From NCBI GenBank assembly GCA_910586585.1, contig CAJUKA010000008.1, positions 1-64,000 of the forward strand: DNA of 64,000 nt, given 5' to 3'. The notes beneath the pieces are model-generated. The model was given only the letters and a program-made list of their open reading frames with translations. It searched no databases and had not been told where the DNA came from. Source of the stretch: an uncultured Lachnospiraceae bacterium (GTDB taxonomy: Bacteria; Bacillota; Clostridia; Lachnospirales; Lachnospiraceae). Made by a program: the position numbers and the translations under genes. Of this stretch, positions 36,321 through 45,892 are shown piece by piece (position 1 is the first letter of the stretch; each line of letters opens with the position of its first letter).

Positions 36321-37724
36321 TTACCACTGCGACTTGCGCTTTTCGAGTTCCTCCCTGATTGCTGGCAGCTTCTCTTCCAGGTCAAATTTGACTGCGCAGA
36401 CCAGCATCACAGCAAACAGTAAGAGCGGAATATAGATATTAAATGCATAGATCGCCTGCCTTGTCGCCGTTGTCGCAACAGCCGCTGTCGCGTCATAGTG
36501 CGCGATCGCAAGGCACCAGCCGATCACAGACACGCCCAAACCATTTCCAACCTTGCCGCCAAAGCCAACCGCACTTTGGGAGGAAGCCACCATCCTGTTC
36601 CCATATTTGTACGCATTATAGTCAATCGCCATGGCCGTCGTAACACCCAGCAAGCACATCATCGGAATGTTTGCAAACGACCCCACGCACCCGAGAATCG
36701 TGTTATACCAGAAATGTGTCGGATTTAGGAGCCTTAAAGCAGTTGCTAAAGTCCCCAGGAAAAAACATACGCGCAGCGTTTTCACAACACCCAGCTTCTT
36801 GTTCATAGGACCTACCGCTACAAACCCGAGAATCGTCGGTATCATGCCCACTGCCCCGAGAATCGCTACAAGATTGTCATCCCCATAAATCCACTTGCAG
36901 TAATAGGTACCTGACGAATTTGCCAGACCATAGGTGACATTCGACATAAGTCCCATAATCAGCGCCAAAACCCAGTATTTATTTCCAAAAAGTTTTTTGA
37001 CAGCCTCGCCTAATGAAACCGGAACGTCAAATTCATCCGGCTTAAAAGCAGCTGCAGCCATATCGTCAGCAGTTGCCGTTTCCTTGCTTTTCTTGTAACA
37101 GAACAGAAGGCAGAGCAGGGAAATCAGCGCCAGGACTGCCGCATACTTTATCCATGCACTCTTTGTACCGCCCAGTGCATTGGTAACCGGAATGACTGTC
37201 AGAACGATAGCCATTCCCGGAACATATCCTGCCAGCGCACGGTATACGCCCATCTTGCCGCGCTCCTCGGTACTATTTGTCCGCACTACCATTAGAGAGC
37301 CATATGGAATTGCGATCGCAGTGTAAATGACGGATGTCATCAACAGGTTAGTGATCAGCATATAGGCAATCTGAAACGTGGAATTTCCCTGCGGTACGGT
37401 AAACAGCATCAGCATCAGTACAGCCGCAGGTACAGACATTTTCAGCAGCCATGGCCGGTAACGTTCCTTTCCCGGCTTGGTGTGGTCTATAATGTTTCCC
37501 ATGATAATGTCCGTAAATGCGTCAATAATCTTTGTAATCATGAACACGGTTGCGACCACAGCCGCCGCAAGGCCTGCCTTGTCCGTGTAAAAATAAGTTA
37601 ACTGTCCCACCATGCCGTTGATTGCATTTAATGCAAACTGTCCCATGGCATCTCCAAAATAATCGCTTCCACGCATGACCTTCTGAATGCCGAACTGGTC
37701 CTTTCCCAATGGTTTTCTTGCCAT
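36321..37724 (-). CDS. GPH-family sugar/glycoside:cation symporter (MelB-like)
   Basis: The 467-residue membrane protein has about twelve helices. It shows the MelB-type motif in helix 2 and the following loop ('DAFTDIIMGNIIDHT' then 'GKERYRPW'), whose Asp residues coordinate the coupling cation. Members import glycosides or disaccharides with Na+ or H+. Being placed between GH78 and GH3 genes, it is the likely uptake route for the rhamnosylated substrate that the intracellular enzymes cut. ATG 37724 follows GGAGG. It is 46 bp from GH3 and 30 bp from GH78. Confidence 0.88.
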   Translation of the reverse strand: MARKPLGKDQFGIQKVMRGSDYFGDAMGQFALNAINGMVGQLTYFYTDKAGLAAAVVATVFMITKIIDAFTDIIMGNIIDHTKPGKERYRPWLLKMSVPAAVLMLMLFTVPQGNSTFQIAYMLITNLLMTSVIYTAIAIPYGSLMVVRTNSTEERGKMGVYRALAGYVPGMAIVLTVIPVTNALGGTKSAWIKYAAVLALISLLCLLFCYKKSKETATADDMAAAAFKPDEFDVPVSLGEAVKKLFGNKYWVLALIMGLMSNVTYGLANSSGTYYCKWIYGDDNLVAILGAVGMIPTILGFVAVGPMNKKLGVVKTLRVCFFLGTLATALRLLNPTHFWYNTILGCVGSFANIPMMCLLGVTTAMAIDYNAYKYGNRMVASSQSAVGFGGKVGNGLGVSVIGWCLAIAHYDATAAVATTATRQAIYAFNIYIPLLLFAVMLVCAVKFDLEEKLPAIREELEKRKSQW

Positions 37725-37754
37725 AATAATCTTTCCCTCCTGTGTGAAATATTT

Positions 37755-40511
37755 TTACTTGTTCTGCTGGTTCAGTGCCGAAAGCACTGTCTTGAATATC
37801 CCAATCCCCTCCGGCGGCATTACCGCCGCAATCTCGGTAATGGTCATACCGTAGGCAAACTGTATCATCGGGCCGTCCAGCATTCCGGGCACATACTGAT
37901 TGAACAGCTCTACCGCCACTGGCTCCTGAAGCAATGCCCCGAGCGTAGTGTCCATGGTGAATCTATCCAGTTCCAGTTTTGTGTCTGTCCCGTATTCATA
38001 ATGCCACGAACCAGAACCAACTTTCACTGTACCGTCCTTTTCTGGCAGATAAATTTCTGCTGTTGTATTCGGCGGGATTGTCACATCCACTGTGATTTTT
38101 CCGTCCTTACAGCTCCACGCGCTGCGAATCACACCATACACTGAATCAAACGACGCATCCACGCCCGTTATTCCCTTGATGAACATCGGCTGGATTCTGA
38201 TTTCCTTATAGCCGGGCTTTACCGGATTGATGCCCGCCAGTTTCTCGTACATCCAGTCGCCGATAGAGCCGTATGCATAGTGGTTTAAGCTGTTCATGCC
38301 AGATTCGTCAAAGCTGCCGTCCGGCATGATGGAATTCCAGCGCTCCCAGATGGTTGTCGCACCTTTTTTCACCGCATACAGCCACGACGGATAGTCCTCT
38401 TTCAGGAAAATGGTGCCTGCGAGTTCATGCATGCCGTTCTCCGACAGTACATGGCACAGATAGGGCGTCCCCACAAAACCGGTCGAGAGGTGGTTCTTGT
38501 GGTTTGCAATGTTTGTCTCCAGAGATCTTGCTATTTTTTCGCGATATTTTTCCTGCGCCAGTCCAAAGTGCAATGCCAGCACACATCCCGTCTGCGTTTC
38601 GCTCACCATCCTGCCTGTGCGCGTGATGTACTCCTCGTCAAACAGCTTTACAACCATTTGATGAAGCGCAGCGTACTTTTCCGCATCCTCCTCATACCCG
38701 AGCACTTTTGCCGCCCTGCACACAATATCCGCGGAATAGGCATAGTACGCATTTGCCACCAGATACTTGTCTGTCGCGCCTGTGCGGTCCGCGTTCTCCT
38801 CTTTGTCCAACGCCAGCCAGTCACCATACTGGTAGCCCGTCTGCCACAGACCGTTCTCCCCGCAATGCGCTGTGATATAGTCCACATAGCCCTTCATGCT
38901 CTCATACTGGTCTTGAAGTACCCGCTTATCCCCGAACATCTGATAGACCGTCCACGGAATCACTGTCGCTGCATCGCTCCACGCTGCTGCCGCGTCCTGA
39001 TCCGAGAGAATATTTGGAACCACGTGCGGCGGGCCAAACTGTGCAGTCTGTTCACTCTTTAAGTCATGCAGCCACTTGGCAAAAAACAATGCCGTCTCCA
39101 TGTTATAGGAAGCCGTCCGGCAAAAGACCTGCGCGTCCCCTGTCCAGCCAAGCCGCTCGTCGCGCTGCGGACAGTCCGTGGGAATGTCGAGAAAATTACT
39201 CCGCTGCCCCCACTGGATATTGTTCTGTAATTGATTCACCATCTCGTTAGAACATGAAAAGCTTCCGGTCACTTTCATGTCTGTGTGTAGCGTACACGCC
39301 GTAAAATCAGCAGGATTCACCTCATCCAGCCCTTCCACACAGATATAGCGGAACCCATGAAATGTGAAGTGCGGCAAAAAGGTCTGTTTTGTGCCATCGC
39401 AGATATAAGTATCCACCGATTTCGCCTGCCGCAGCGTCTCGGAATAAAAATTTCCGTCTTTATCCAGTGTCTCCGCGTGACGCACGACAATCTTCTGCCC
39501 TGGTTTTCCCTTCACTGTCACCTCCACAAACCCTGCCATATTCTGCCCAAAGTCCAGAACCTTCTCGCCGTTTGGGGTCAGAATCAGCTCCTTTGCAGGT
39601 GTGCGCTTTGTGATCCGCACTGGCTCGCACTCCTGCGCCGTAATATTCTCCATAGGATAAGTAAATGGTGCCACGGCAACCAGACTGGTGCCTGCAAATG
39701 TGCTGTCAATCGTCTCGCCCATATAGATTTCGCTGTAGCGGACGGAACCTGTTTTCACCTGCCAGCCCTGGTCTGTGGCAATCACTTCCCTTGAGTCATC
39801 CTCATAAATCACATGAAGCTCCGCGAGTAGTGCTACCTGATCTCCATAGTGGTCCGGTGTACAGGTAAAACCGAAAATCCCTTTGTACCAGCCATTTCCC
39901 ACCATAATCTCCAGCGTATGCTCCACAGACATGTCCTGATTCAGAAATGCTGTCACATCATATGTCTGGTACTGTAAACGTTTTTTATAGTTCGTCCAGC
40001 CCGGCGCAAAGAAGGTGTCTCCAACCTTTTCCCCATCAAGCTTTATCTCATAGACGCCAAGCGCAGTGACATAAATTCGTGCCCTTTTTACTGATTTTTG
40101 TGTCACTTTTTTCAGGGATATCGTTTTCACAAATATTGGACAGGCTGTCTCCTCCTTCGCAAAGGGATGCGTGATCCACTCTGCCTGAAAATTTGTCCCA
40201 GCAAGCAGCCCCGTCTCAAAACTGCTACCTGCCACCGCAGTCTCTTTGTGATTGTCCCACACCATCACACGGTATGTATAAATTTGTTCTGCCTGTAGCG
40301 TTGGACCTGCATATTCCACAAGCACGGACTGATCAGACTCCTTTCGTCCGCTGTCCCAAACCATCTGATCATCCAGCGTAACCTGAACCTGATACGCAGT
40401 CTGCATGGTATCTGTTCTGTCTGATTCCATTTTCCATGAGAACCGCGGTTTTGCCGTGTCCAGTCCCAGCGGGTTCTTTTGGTACTCTGTGCGCAAATCT
40501 GTTACCTGCAT
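37755..40511 (-). CDS. Alpha-L-rhamnosidase, GH78 (second copy, first gene of the operon)
   Basis: The 918-residue protein has the GH78 domain order with 'GLDTAKPRFSWKM' near the start, 'IPTDCPQRDERLGWTGD' and 'YGDWLALDKEE' in the catalytic barrel and 'SLNHYAYGSIGDWMYEKLAG' near its end. A tail of about 90 residues follows ('MTITEIAAVMP'), resembling small helical dimer segments and the GH3 tail. No signal peptide. It is the first gene of a long minus-strand unit that reaches the giant oxidoreductase, transcribed divergently from an AraC regulator. ATG 40511 follows GGAGGAG. Two GH78 copies in one operon suggest two linkage types or aglycones. Confidence 0.92.
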   Translation of the reverse strand: MQVTDLRTEYQKNPLGLDTAKPRFSWKMESDRTDTMQTAYQVQVTLDDQMVWDSGRKESDQSVLVEYAGPTLQAEQIYTYRVMVWDNHKETAVAGSSFETGLLAGTNFQAEWITHPFAKEETACPIFVKTISLKKVTQKSVKRARIYVTALGVYEIKLDGEKVGDTFFAPGWTNYKKRLQYQTYDVTAFLNQDMSVEHTLEIMVGNGWYKGIFGFTCTPDHYGDQVALLAELHVIYEDDSREVIATDQGWQVKTGSVRYSEIYMGETIDSTFAGTSLVAVAPFTYPMENITAQECEPVRITKRTPAKELILTPNGEKVLDFGQNMAGFVEVTVKGKPGQKIVVRHAETLDKDGNFYSETLRQAKSVDTYICDGTKQTFLPHFTFHGFRYICVEGLDEVNPADFTACTLHTDMKVTGSFSCSNEMVNQLQNNIQWGQRSNFLDIPTDCPQRDERLGWTGDAQVFCRTASYNMETALFFAKWLHDLKSEQTAQFGPPHVVPNILSDQDAAAAWSDAATVIPWTVYQMFGDKRVLQDQYESMKGYVDYITAHCGENGLWQTGYQYGDWLALDKEENADRTGATDKYLVANAYYAYSADIVCRAAKVLGYEEDAEKYAALHQMVVKLFDEEYITRTGRMVSETQTGCVLALHFGLAQEKYREKIARSLETNIANHKNHLSTGFVGTPYLCHVLSENGMHELAGTIFLKEDYPSWLYAVKKGATTIWERWNSIMPDGSFDESGMNSLNHYAYGSIGDWMYEKLAGINPVKPGYKEIRIQPMFIKGITGVDASFDSVYGVIRSAWSCKDGKITVDVTIPPNTTAEIYLPEKDGTVKVGSGSWHYEYGTDTKLELDRFTMDTTLGALLQEPVAVELFNQYVPGMLDGPMIQFAYGMTITEIAAVMPPEGIGIFKTVLSALNQQNK

Positions 40512-40704
40512 AAAAACATCTCCTCCTTTTTTATGGTTTCAATTTGGTTTGCTTAATTTCCCGATGTTTATATGCATATTTTATCCTGTTGGTATGAAAT
40601 TCCATGAATCTTTATTGTAATTATGTCTGATTTGTTTTAAAGTAAATTTAAGCACTACTTATAGTCCTGTTTTATCCCAAACCATATATGTACAGGAGGT
40701 TATT
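40512..40704. promoter_or_regulatory. Divergent promoter region of the rhamnosidase operon
   Basis: This 193-bp AT-rich gap separates the minus-strand operon from the plus-strand AraC gene. A TAAAAT box (minus strand, near 40575-40580) and the imperfect repeat around TGAAATTCCATGAA (40596-40610) are candidate promoter and AraC operator elements. No site is certain. Confidence 0.4.
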
Positions 40705-41895
40705 ATGGATTCCGTTTATTCGTTCTGCCAGACACTTTACAACTGTATCTATCTGCCAATACACTATTACAAAAACGGACATCTGCAGCTGGTACTGCCG
40801 GATACTGGCTTTCCTTTTGACCTGGCAGTGCCGCATCTGTCCGAACTGGCTTCCAGAGAACAGGCAGTCACCTATCTTGTCACAAAGGAATTTCATTATA
40901 TCGGGCTTGTGCAGAACAAAAAAACAGGACAGATGGTTTTAATCGGTCCCGTGATCAGCATCCCTCCCTCGCCAGCTTCTATCAGGAATATCATGAAAGA
41001 ATATTCTATTTCACTGGAACATAGAGAACTGCTGACGGAGCTCTATCAATTTATGCCACAATACTCCTTTCACCAGTTCTGCCATTTTCTTGCATTGTAT
41101 TACCATGAATTATTTAATGATATGATTGATATTGACGCTTATCTGAACGTGTACACTGACACCGGAAGCACATCCGAGGCTTCCTTGCACTCGGCAAAAA
41201 TCTATGATGCCAAAGAGATGGAACTGTTTCACAATACATATCATTATGAACAGCTCTATATGGACTATATACGCAGTGGGAATGTAGATGGACTGAAAGA
41301 ATTTTTCTCAAATACTTTTTCCCTGCAAGCAGGAAATCTTGCAGACAACACCCTGCGTCAGGAAAAAAATATTTTGATTGTTTTAGCCACATTGGCAACC
41401 CGATGTGCAATCGAGGGCGGTCTTGACATTGAATCCGCCTACCAGCTCAGCGATATCTATATCCAGGAAAGCGAAAAACTCCAGAGTATAGAAGCCCTTT
41501 ATCAGATGCAGTATAATATGGTGCTGGATTTTACACGTCGTGTGGCACAATCACAGCTTCCCCGCGATACCACCTCGGATATCAACAAGTGCATCCAATA
41601 TATCAAGCAGCATACCAACCAGGCCATTTCCACGTCTGACGTGGCTTCCTATGTCGGAAAAAGCCGCTCATACCTCTCGCATTGCTTCAAGAAAGAGCTG
41701 GGATTTGAGATGCGTGAATTTATCATGCGCTGCAAGCTGGAAGAAGCAAAATCGCTGCTGACCTACACAGACAAGTCCCTCAGTGAGATCAGCAGTTATC
41801 TTTGCTTCTCCAGCCAGGCGTATTTTCAGAATGTGTTTAAAAAGAAGTTTGGTGTCACGCCAAATGAATACCGAAAACGGCCTGATGCGCGGTAA
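40705..41895 (+). CDS. AraC-family regulator divergent from the rhamnosidase operon
   Basis: This is the only convincing plus-strand gene in the window. The 396-residue protein ends in two AraC helix-turn-helices ('AISTSDVASYVGKSRSYLS' and 'EISSYLCFSSQAYFQNVF') followed by 'FGVTPNEYRK'. The N-terminal 270 residues are a helical sensory region common in gut Firmicutes AraC proteins, without a cupin signature. ATG 40705 has AGGAGG upstream. Divergent placement predicts that it activates the GH78-led operon and perhaps itself, sensing a glycoside or rhamnose. It is unlike the cupin-type AraC at 24841-25827. Confidence 0.9.
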   Translation: MDSVYSFCQTLYNCIYLPIHYYKNGHLQLVLPDTGFPFDLAVPHLSELASREQAVTYLVTKEFHYIGLVQNKKTGQMVLIGPVISIPPSPASIRNIMKEYSISLEHRELLTELYQFMPQYSFHQFCHFLALYYHELFNDMIDIDAYLNVYTDTGSTSEASLHSAKIYDAKEMELFHNTYHYEQLYMDYIRSGNVDGLKEFFSNTFSLQAGNLADNTLRQEKNILIVLATLATRCAIEGGLDIESAYQLSDIYIQESEKLQSIEALYQMQYNMVLDFTRRVAQSQLPRDTTSDINKCIQYIKQHTNQAISTSDVASYVGKSRSYLSHCFKKELGFEMREFIMRCKLEEAKSLLTYTDKSLSEISSYLCFSSQAYFQNVFKKKFGVTPNEYRKRPDAR

Positions 41896-42145
41896 GGTTC
41901 ATATAAGATGCAGACTTCCATTTTTATATTTGCCTAAAATACCCTTTAAGTGCCACTGTCAATGATTTAATCTGGTCTCATTTTAGAATGAGCAAATACC
42001 CCTATCATTTAGAATATTATTAAATTTGCTATACAAAACTTCTTCTCTCTGCTTTTATAAAATTCAAATGATTCCTTCACTACTCAGGCCACGGTGAACC
42101 ATACCATAGTCCACCTGACCTTAATGCGCACTACCCCCTTGGTGC

Positions 42146-42403
42146 TTACTTTATGATTTCATAAAGCAGACTGCTCCTGCCACCGTTTTCACGCCATCGC
42201 TGTGTCTTGCGGATATAGCCGCTTTCCTCCAAATCGCGGACTGCACGTTTGACTGTGCTGACAGAAAGATGCAGCTCCTTTGCAATGGTACCGATTGCCG
42301 GATAGCAGAATCCTTCTTTGTTCGCGCGATTTTGTAAATACATATATACAGCTATGGCTCTGTGGGGCAGGTCTGCCTCATATATTTTTCTGTCATATGT
42401 CAT
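42146..42403 (-). CDS. Winged helix-turn-helix protein at the end of the transfer module
   Basis: The 85-residue protein contains a winged helix: 'GFCYPAIGTIAKEL', recognition helix 'SVSTVKRAVRDLEESG' and wing 'IRKTQRWRENGGRSS'. This is the replication-initiator/MarR-like fold often coded beside VirD4 in clostridial elements. ATG 42403 is preferred over 42415 because GGGG lies at a proper distance. It follows VirD4 by 10 bp. It may control the transfer operon or take part in element replication. It is the last gene of the transfer module before the cargo. Confidence 0.75.
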   Translation of the reverse strand: MTYDRKIYEADLPHRAIAVYMYLQNRANKEGFCYPAIGTIAKELHLSVSTVKRAVRDLEESGYIRKTQRWRENGGRSSLLYEIIK

Positions 42404-42424
42404 GCTTAACCCCATTTCCTTTTC

Positions 42425-44221
42425 CTAATCCTCCGTCCGCAAAGACTGACGGACTCTTGTCACGTTTTCATTCATCTGTGTCTGCTGCATTCCTCCATTT
42501 CTGTTTGCCATATTCTGCCTTGTATTTTCCTGTTCTTCATCTACGCAGCACATATATCTGCGGACAATCTCCTCCTCAATCTCCTGCTTGTCTGCATATG
42601 CTACTTTTCTTGCAGATTTCTCCTCAATCTCATAAGGTTCTTCAAATGTGATTCCCCATTCCAGAAACAGTTTCAGTTTTGTTTTCATGGGGTGGCAGCC
42701 TGTCTTGGACACAATAAAATTTCCTTTGGGCAGTGATTTGAGTTCGTCTGGTGTCATGAGCGGCCTTTGCATCATCTGGAGCGACTGGCTTGGATCATTC
42801 TTTCCCCGATTGATGGAACCTGACAACACGGTTCTGTTTCCAAGGCTCTTTGACAACACTTCCGCAGATTCTGAATTAGGAGCAAAGCCGCCAAAGATTG
42901 TGTCCTGACAGTTGTCTATAATAATCTCTGCACCTTCTTTTCCGTAGTTTTTATTTAACTGTGCAAAGGACTGTATCATTGGCACAATGCTCACCTTTCT
43001 GGAACGCGAAGCTGAGAACATCATCTCCGCACTCTCAATCTTTGGTATTGTTCCGACTTCGTCCCAATAAAAGACCACGCGGTTATCCAGCTTCCCTCCA
43101 TTCTCGTCTGCTACCACCAGTATCTCCCTGTAGAGCTGCTGCAAAATCAGGGAGATGATAAAGTATTTCGTGTTGTCCTCCTCCGGCATCACAAGGAACA
43201 CCGCTGTCTTTCTCTTACAGAACTGTTCTGCATCAATGGCAGTGTCAAAACACAAAATCTGCTCTAACTCAGAATCAAGAAAAGAATTGAGCCGTGAGAG
43301 TGCAGTTGATAAAACAGACTGCATGGACTGTTCTGCTGTGTTGAGTGCTGCACCTGCAAACCATTTTGCCTTGTGGGTGTCAGGCAGCTTTGCCATTAAC
43401 AGCTGGAACTGGTTCTTTCCCTTTACCTTTGAGGGCGCCAGCAAATCCTGTATCAGCTTGAACACACTGATGATATGGCGCTTTTCATTTGGGCAGAATT
43501 CTGCAATTAACAGAATGGCAGCAGTCAGCACACCTTCCGCCGCATCATAGAAAAATGCATTCTGCCCATAGCTGGAACTGTCTGCGCCGCCTGATGAGAT
43601 GATGGTCTTGGCTGTAATCTTGGCGTACTTTTCTGCCTTTGCCTTGGCGCTGAGGTTATCACTGTCTGCAAGAAATTCATCCATATATTTGTTGACCAGA
43701 TGGAGCATGTTGTCTCCGTCGCTTCTGGTCGGATTGCGCAGATCGATGACTGCCGTCTCATAAGCATAATACTTTTTTGCTATGCCTGCATAGTTGCGGT
43801 AGAGGTCGCCCTTTGTATCTGTAGTCAGGAAGCTCATACCGCAGGCACAGGCATATTCAATATTGGGATAGAGAAAATGTGCTGTCTTTCCGACACCTGC
43901 CGCACCGATCATCAGACAGTGGACATCCCCTGTATCAACAAGGGCGTAAAGTTTTCCTGCACGCTCGATGCTGCCTAACACAAGTCCCTGCGCTGTTGGC
44001 AGGTTTTGACCATTTCTCCATAGTTCCGGCTCGTACTGCACCTCTATGTAGGTTTCTTTGATTTCTTTTTTGCCCGCAAAACGTGCCGTTCCATGCTGCC
44101 CGTCACCTACGGTTCTGTTTTTGATTCCATTTAACGTGTAATAATGCGACATCAGGGAAATGCCGCCGATAACCGCAAACATAAAAATCCCTGATACCAC
44201 AAGCATGATTACTGGCTGCAT
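42425..44221 (-). CDS. VirD4/TraG-type coupling protein
   Basis: The 598-residue ATPase delivers the relaxase-DNA complex to the secretion channel. It has two N-terminal membrane helices (around residues 1-30), Walker A 'GAAGVGKT' (106-113), Walker B-like 'VVFYWDEVGTIP' (near 387) and the conserved 'DNCQDTIFGG' region. ATG 44221 follows AAGGAGG and overlaps the toprim gene by 13 bp, so the two are coupled. Length and order next to the relaxase genes match TraG/VirD4 of Tn1549-like elements. Confidence 0.93.
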   Translation of the reverse strand: MQPVIMLVVSGIFMFAVIGGISLMSHYYTLNGIKNRTVGDGQHGTARFAGKKEIKETYIEVQYEPELWRNGQNLPTAQGLVLGSIERAGKLYALVDTGDVHCLMIGAAGVGKTAHFLYPNIEYACACGMSFLTTDTKGDLYRNYAGIAKKYYAYETAVIDLRNPTRSDGDNMLHLVNKYMDEFLADSDNLSAKAKAEKYAKITAKTIISSGGADSSSYGQNAFFYDAAEGVLTAAILLIAEFCPNEKRHIISVFKLIQDLLAPSKVKGKNQFQLLMAKLPDTHKAKWFAGAALNTAEQSMQSVLSTALSRLNSFLDSELEQILCFDTAIDAEQFCKRKTAVFLVMPEEDNTKYFIISLILQQLYREILVVADENGGKLDNRVVFYWDEVGTIPKIESAEMMFSASRSRKVSIVPMIQSFAQLNKNYGKEGAEIIIDNCQDTIFGGFAPNSESAEVLSKSLGNRTVLSGSINRGKNDPSQSLQMMQRPLMTPDELKSLPKGNFIVSKTGCHPMKTKLKLFLEWGITFEEPYEIEEKSARKVAYADKQEIEEEIVRRYMCCVDEEQENTRQNMANRNGGMQQTQMNENVTRVRQSLRTED

Positions 44222-45837
44222 AGTAACATTCCTCCTTCTGTGTCCTGCGCCTTATGCGACTGCCTGACGGCCGGTTCCTGATAATCCACTGCAACAAAAA
44301 TATGAGCCTTAATACACTCCATCGTCAGGCTCATACATTTCTTTACAAACAGCTCCTTATTCTCTTTTTGAGATAAATCTTTTGTATCCAGCACCTCCAT
44401 TATCTCTTCAAATGCTTTCTGCATTGTTCTGACACGGCTGTTAAAATTTCCTTTATCCTGATGCGGTCTGTAGCGTTTTTGCAGGTTGTCAAGAATCTGC
44501 GTGTCACCTGTTTCTTTTCCTAATGCCCTGCCTTCTTTTTCCATGCATTTTACCAGTATGCCTGTAAGCAGCATTCCCGCCTCGTCAAATGCCTCCTCCA
44601 GATTTTCTTTTGTCCTTCCTTTTTTCAGAGCATTATAAATTCCCTGATAGTAATAACAGATATATTCTTTGGTGGCATATTCCATTTTCATACTCTCTGT
44701 TACCTGCTTTAATACAGCTATCCATGCGTCACATTCCATCATCTTTGGATGCTCCTGCGCTGGCAGCGCTGCTTCTCCATTTATATTTTTCAGATCTTCA
44801 TTCCAGTCTTTAAATCTTGGCTGTAACAATTGAATCTTTTTGTAGTTATTTTGGACTAAAATTTCCGCCAGCCGCCCGCTCGCCTCGATACCTGCGGCAT
44901 CATGATCCAGACACAGGACAACAGTATCAAGATTAGAATAATCTTTTAACATCTGGAGCATGGCGTGTTCTGCCACACCGTTTAATGTGATGTAACTGTT
45001 CTCCTGCCAGTTTTTTGGATATAAGGTCAGAAAGGATAATAAATCAATCGGTGCCTCAAACACGTAAAGCCTGTTTCCCTTTCCTGAATAGCCAAAACCA
45101 TAAGAGGAATCCGAACCCTCCTCATTCATGCGGAAGCTTTTGTTGTCAGAACAGGTTCCTTTTTTATGGATATGGCGCACTTTTCCCTCTCTGTCTTTCC
45201 CGACAAATACAACGTTATGATGTTGCGCACATTCATACAGTGTTCCCTGTCTGACAAAGAACGAAAGGATTTCACGGCTGATGTGGCGCTTTGACATCAG
45301 GTAGGCATACACCCGCTTCATGGTGTCATTTTTCTCTGGCGGGACAGGAAATTTCTTTTTGTCTGGGACTTCTGTCTCCTGTAACATTTTCTGGTTCATA
45401 TTATTTTTATCTGCCTTTGACATGTCTGTATTGACTGGCTGTACCGGATTCGCAGTTCCTTCCTGAATCTTTTTTGTATCCTTCGCTTTTTGTACCTTTT
45501 CTTTCTGCTGTTTTATGTTACCAGATGCCGCCCTGACTGGTATTTTCTGGCTGCCTCCACGGATAACCTGTCCTGTCTCTCCATCTAACAGGTAGGTGAC
45601 TGCCTCTGGATATGTCATCCCGAAAAACTCCTGCATGAAATCAATCGCATGGCTTCCTGCCTGTTGGCTGTGGCGGTACCAGCTGTTTCCCCGAAATGTC
45701 ACGCTGCTGTGACGTTTCCAGCGCCACTCATTGCCAGAGCGTTCCACTTCCTCATGTTCCTTCTGTAATATATCTGCAATATGGACCGCATTGGCACGCT
45801 CCTTCTGTTCCTCTGTAAAATAAATAAATTCTCCCAA
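44209..45837 (-). CDS. Toprim/DUF3991 primase-like protein
   Basis: The 542-residue protein starts at TTG (45837) behind GAGGAGG. The N-terminus has 'GSHAIDFMQEFFGMTYPEAVTYL', typical of the DUF3991/CHC2-like region of mobile-element primases. The centre has a toprim fold: Glu in 'VFEAPIDLLSF' (near 255) and Asp pair in 'VVLCLDHDAAGIEASG' (near 310). Such proteins probably prime the transferred strand in the recipient. Between the two lies a low-complexity Lys/Gln linker. It overlaps VirD4 and follows the relaxase by 55 bp. Confidence 0.88.
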   Translation of the reverse strand: MGEFIYFTEEQKERANAVHIADILQKEHEEVERSGNEWRWKRHSSVTFRGNSWYRHSQQAGSHAIDFMQEFFGMTYPEAVTYLLDGETGQVIRGGSQKIPVRAASGNIKQQKEKVQKAKDTKKIQEGTANPVQPVNTDMSKADKNNMNQKMLQETEVPDKKKFPVPPEKNDTMKRVYAYLMSKRHISREILSFFVRQGTLYECAQHHNVVFVGKDREGKVRHIHKKGTCSDNKSFRMNEEGSDSSYGFGYSGKGNRLYVFEAPIDLLSFLTLYPKNWQENSYITLNGVAEHAMLQMLKDYSNLDTVVLCLDHDAAGIEASGRLAEILVQNNYKKIQLLQPRFKDWNEDLKNINGEAALPAQEHPKMMECDAWIAVLKQVTESMKMEYATKEYICYYYQGIYNALKKGRTKENLEEAFDEAGMLLTGILVKCMEKEGRALGKETGDTQILDNLQKRYRPHQDKGNFNSRVRTMQKAFEEIMEVLDTKDLSQKENKELFVKKCMSLTMECIKAHIFVAVDYQEPAVRQSHKAQDTEGGMLLCSQ

Positions 45838-45892
45838 GTATGTCCTCCTCTCTGAATAGTCCGTTTTGGAATAACAATGATTTCAATTCATT

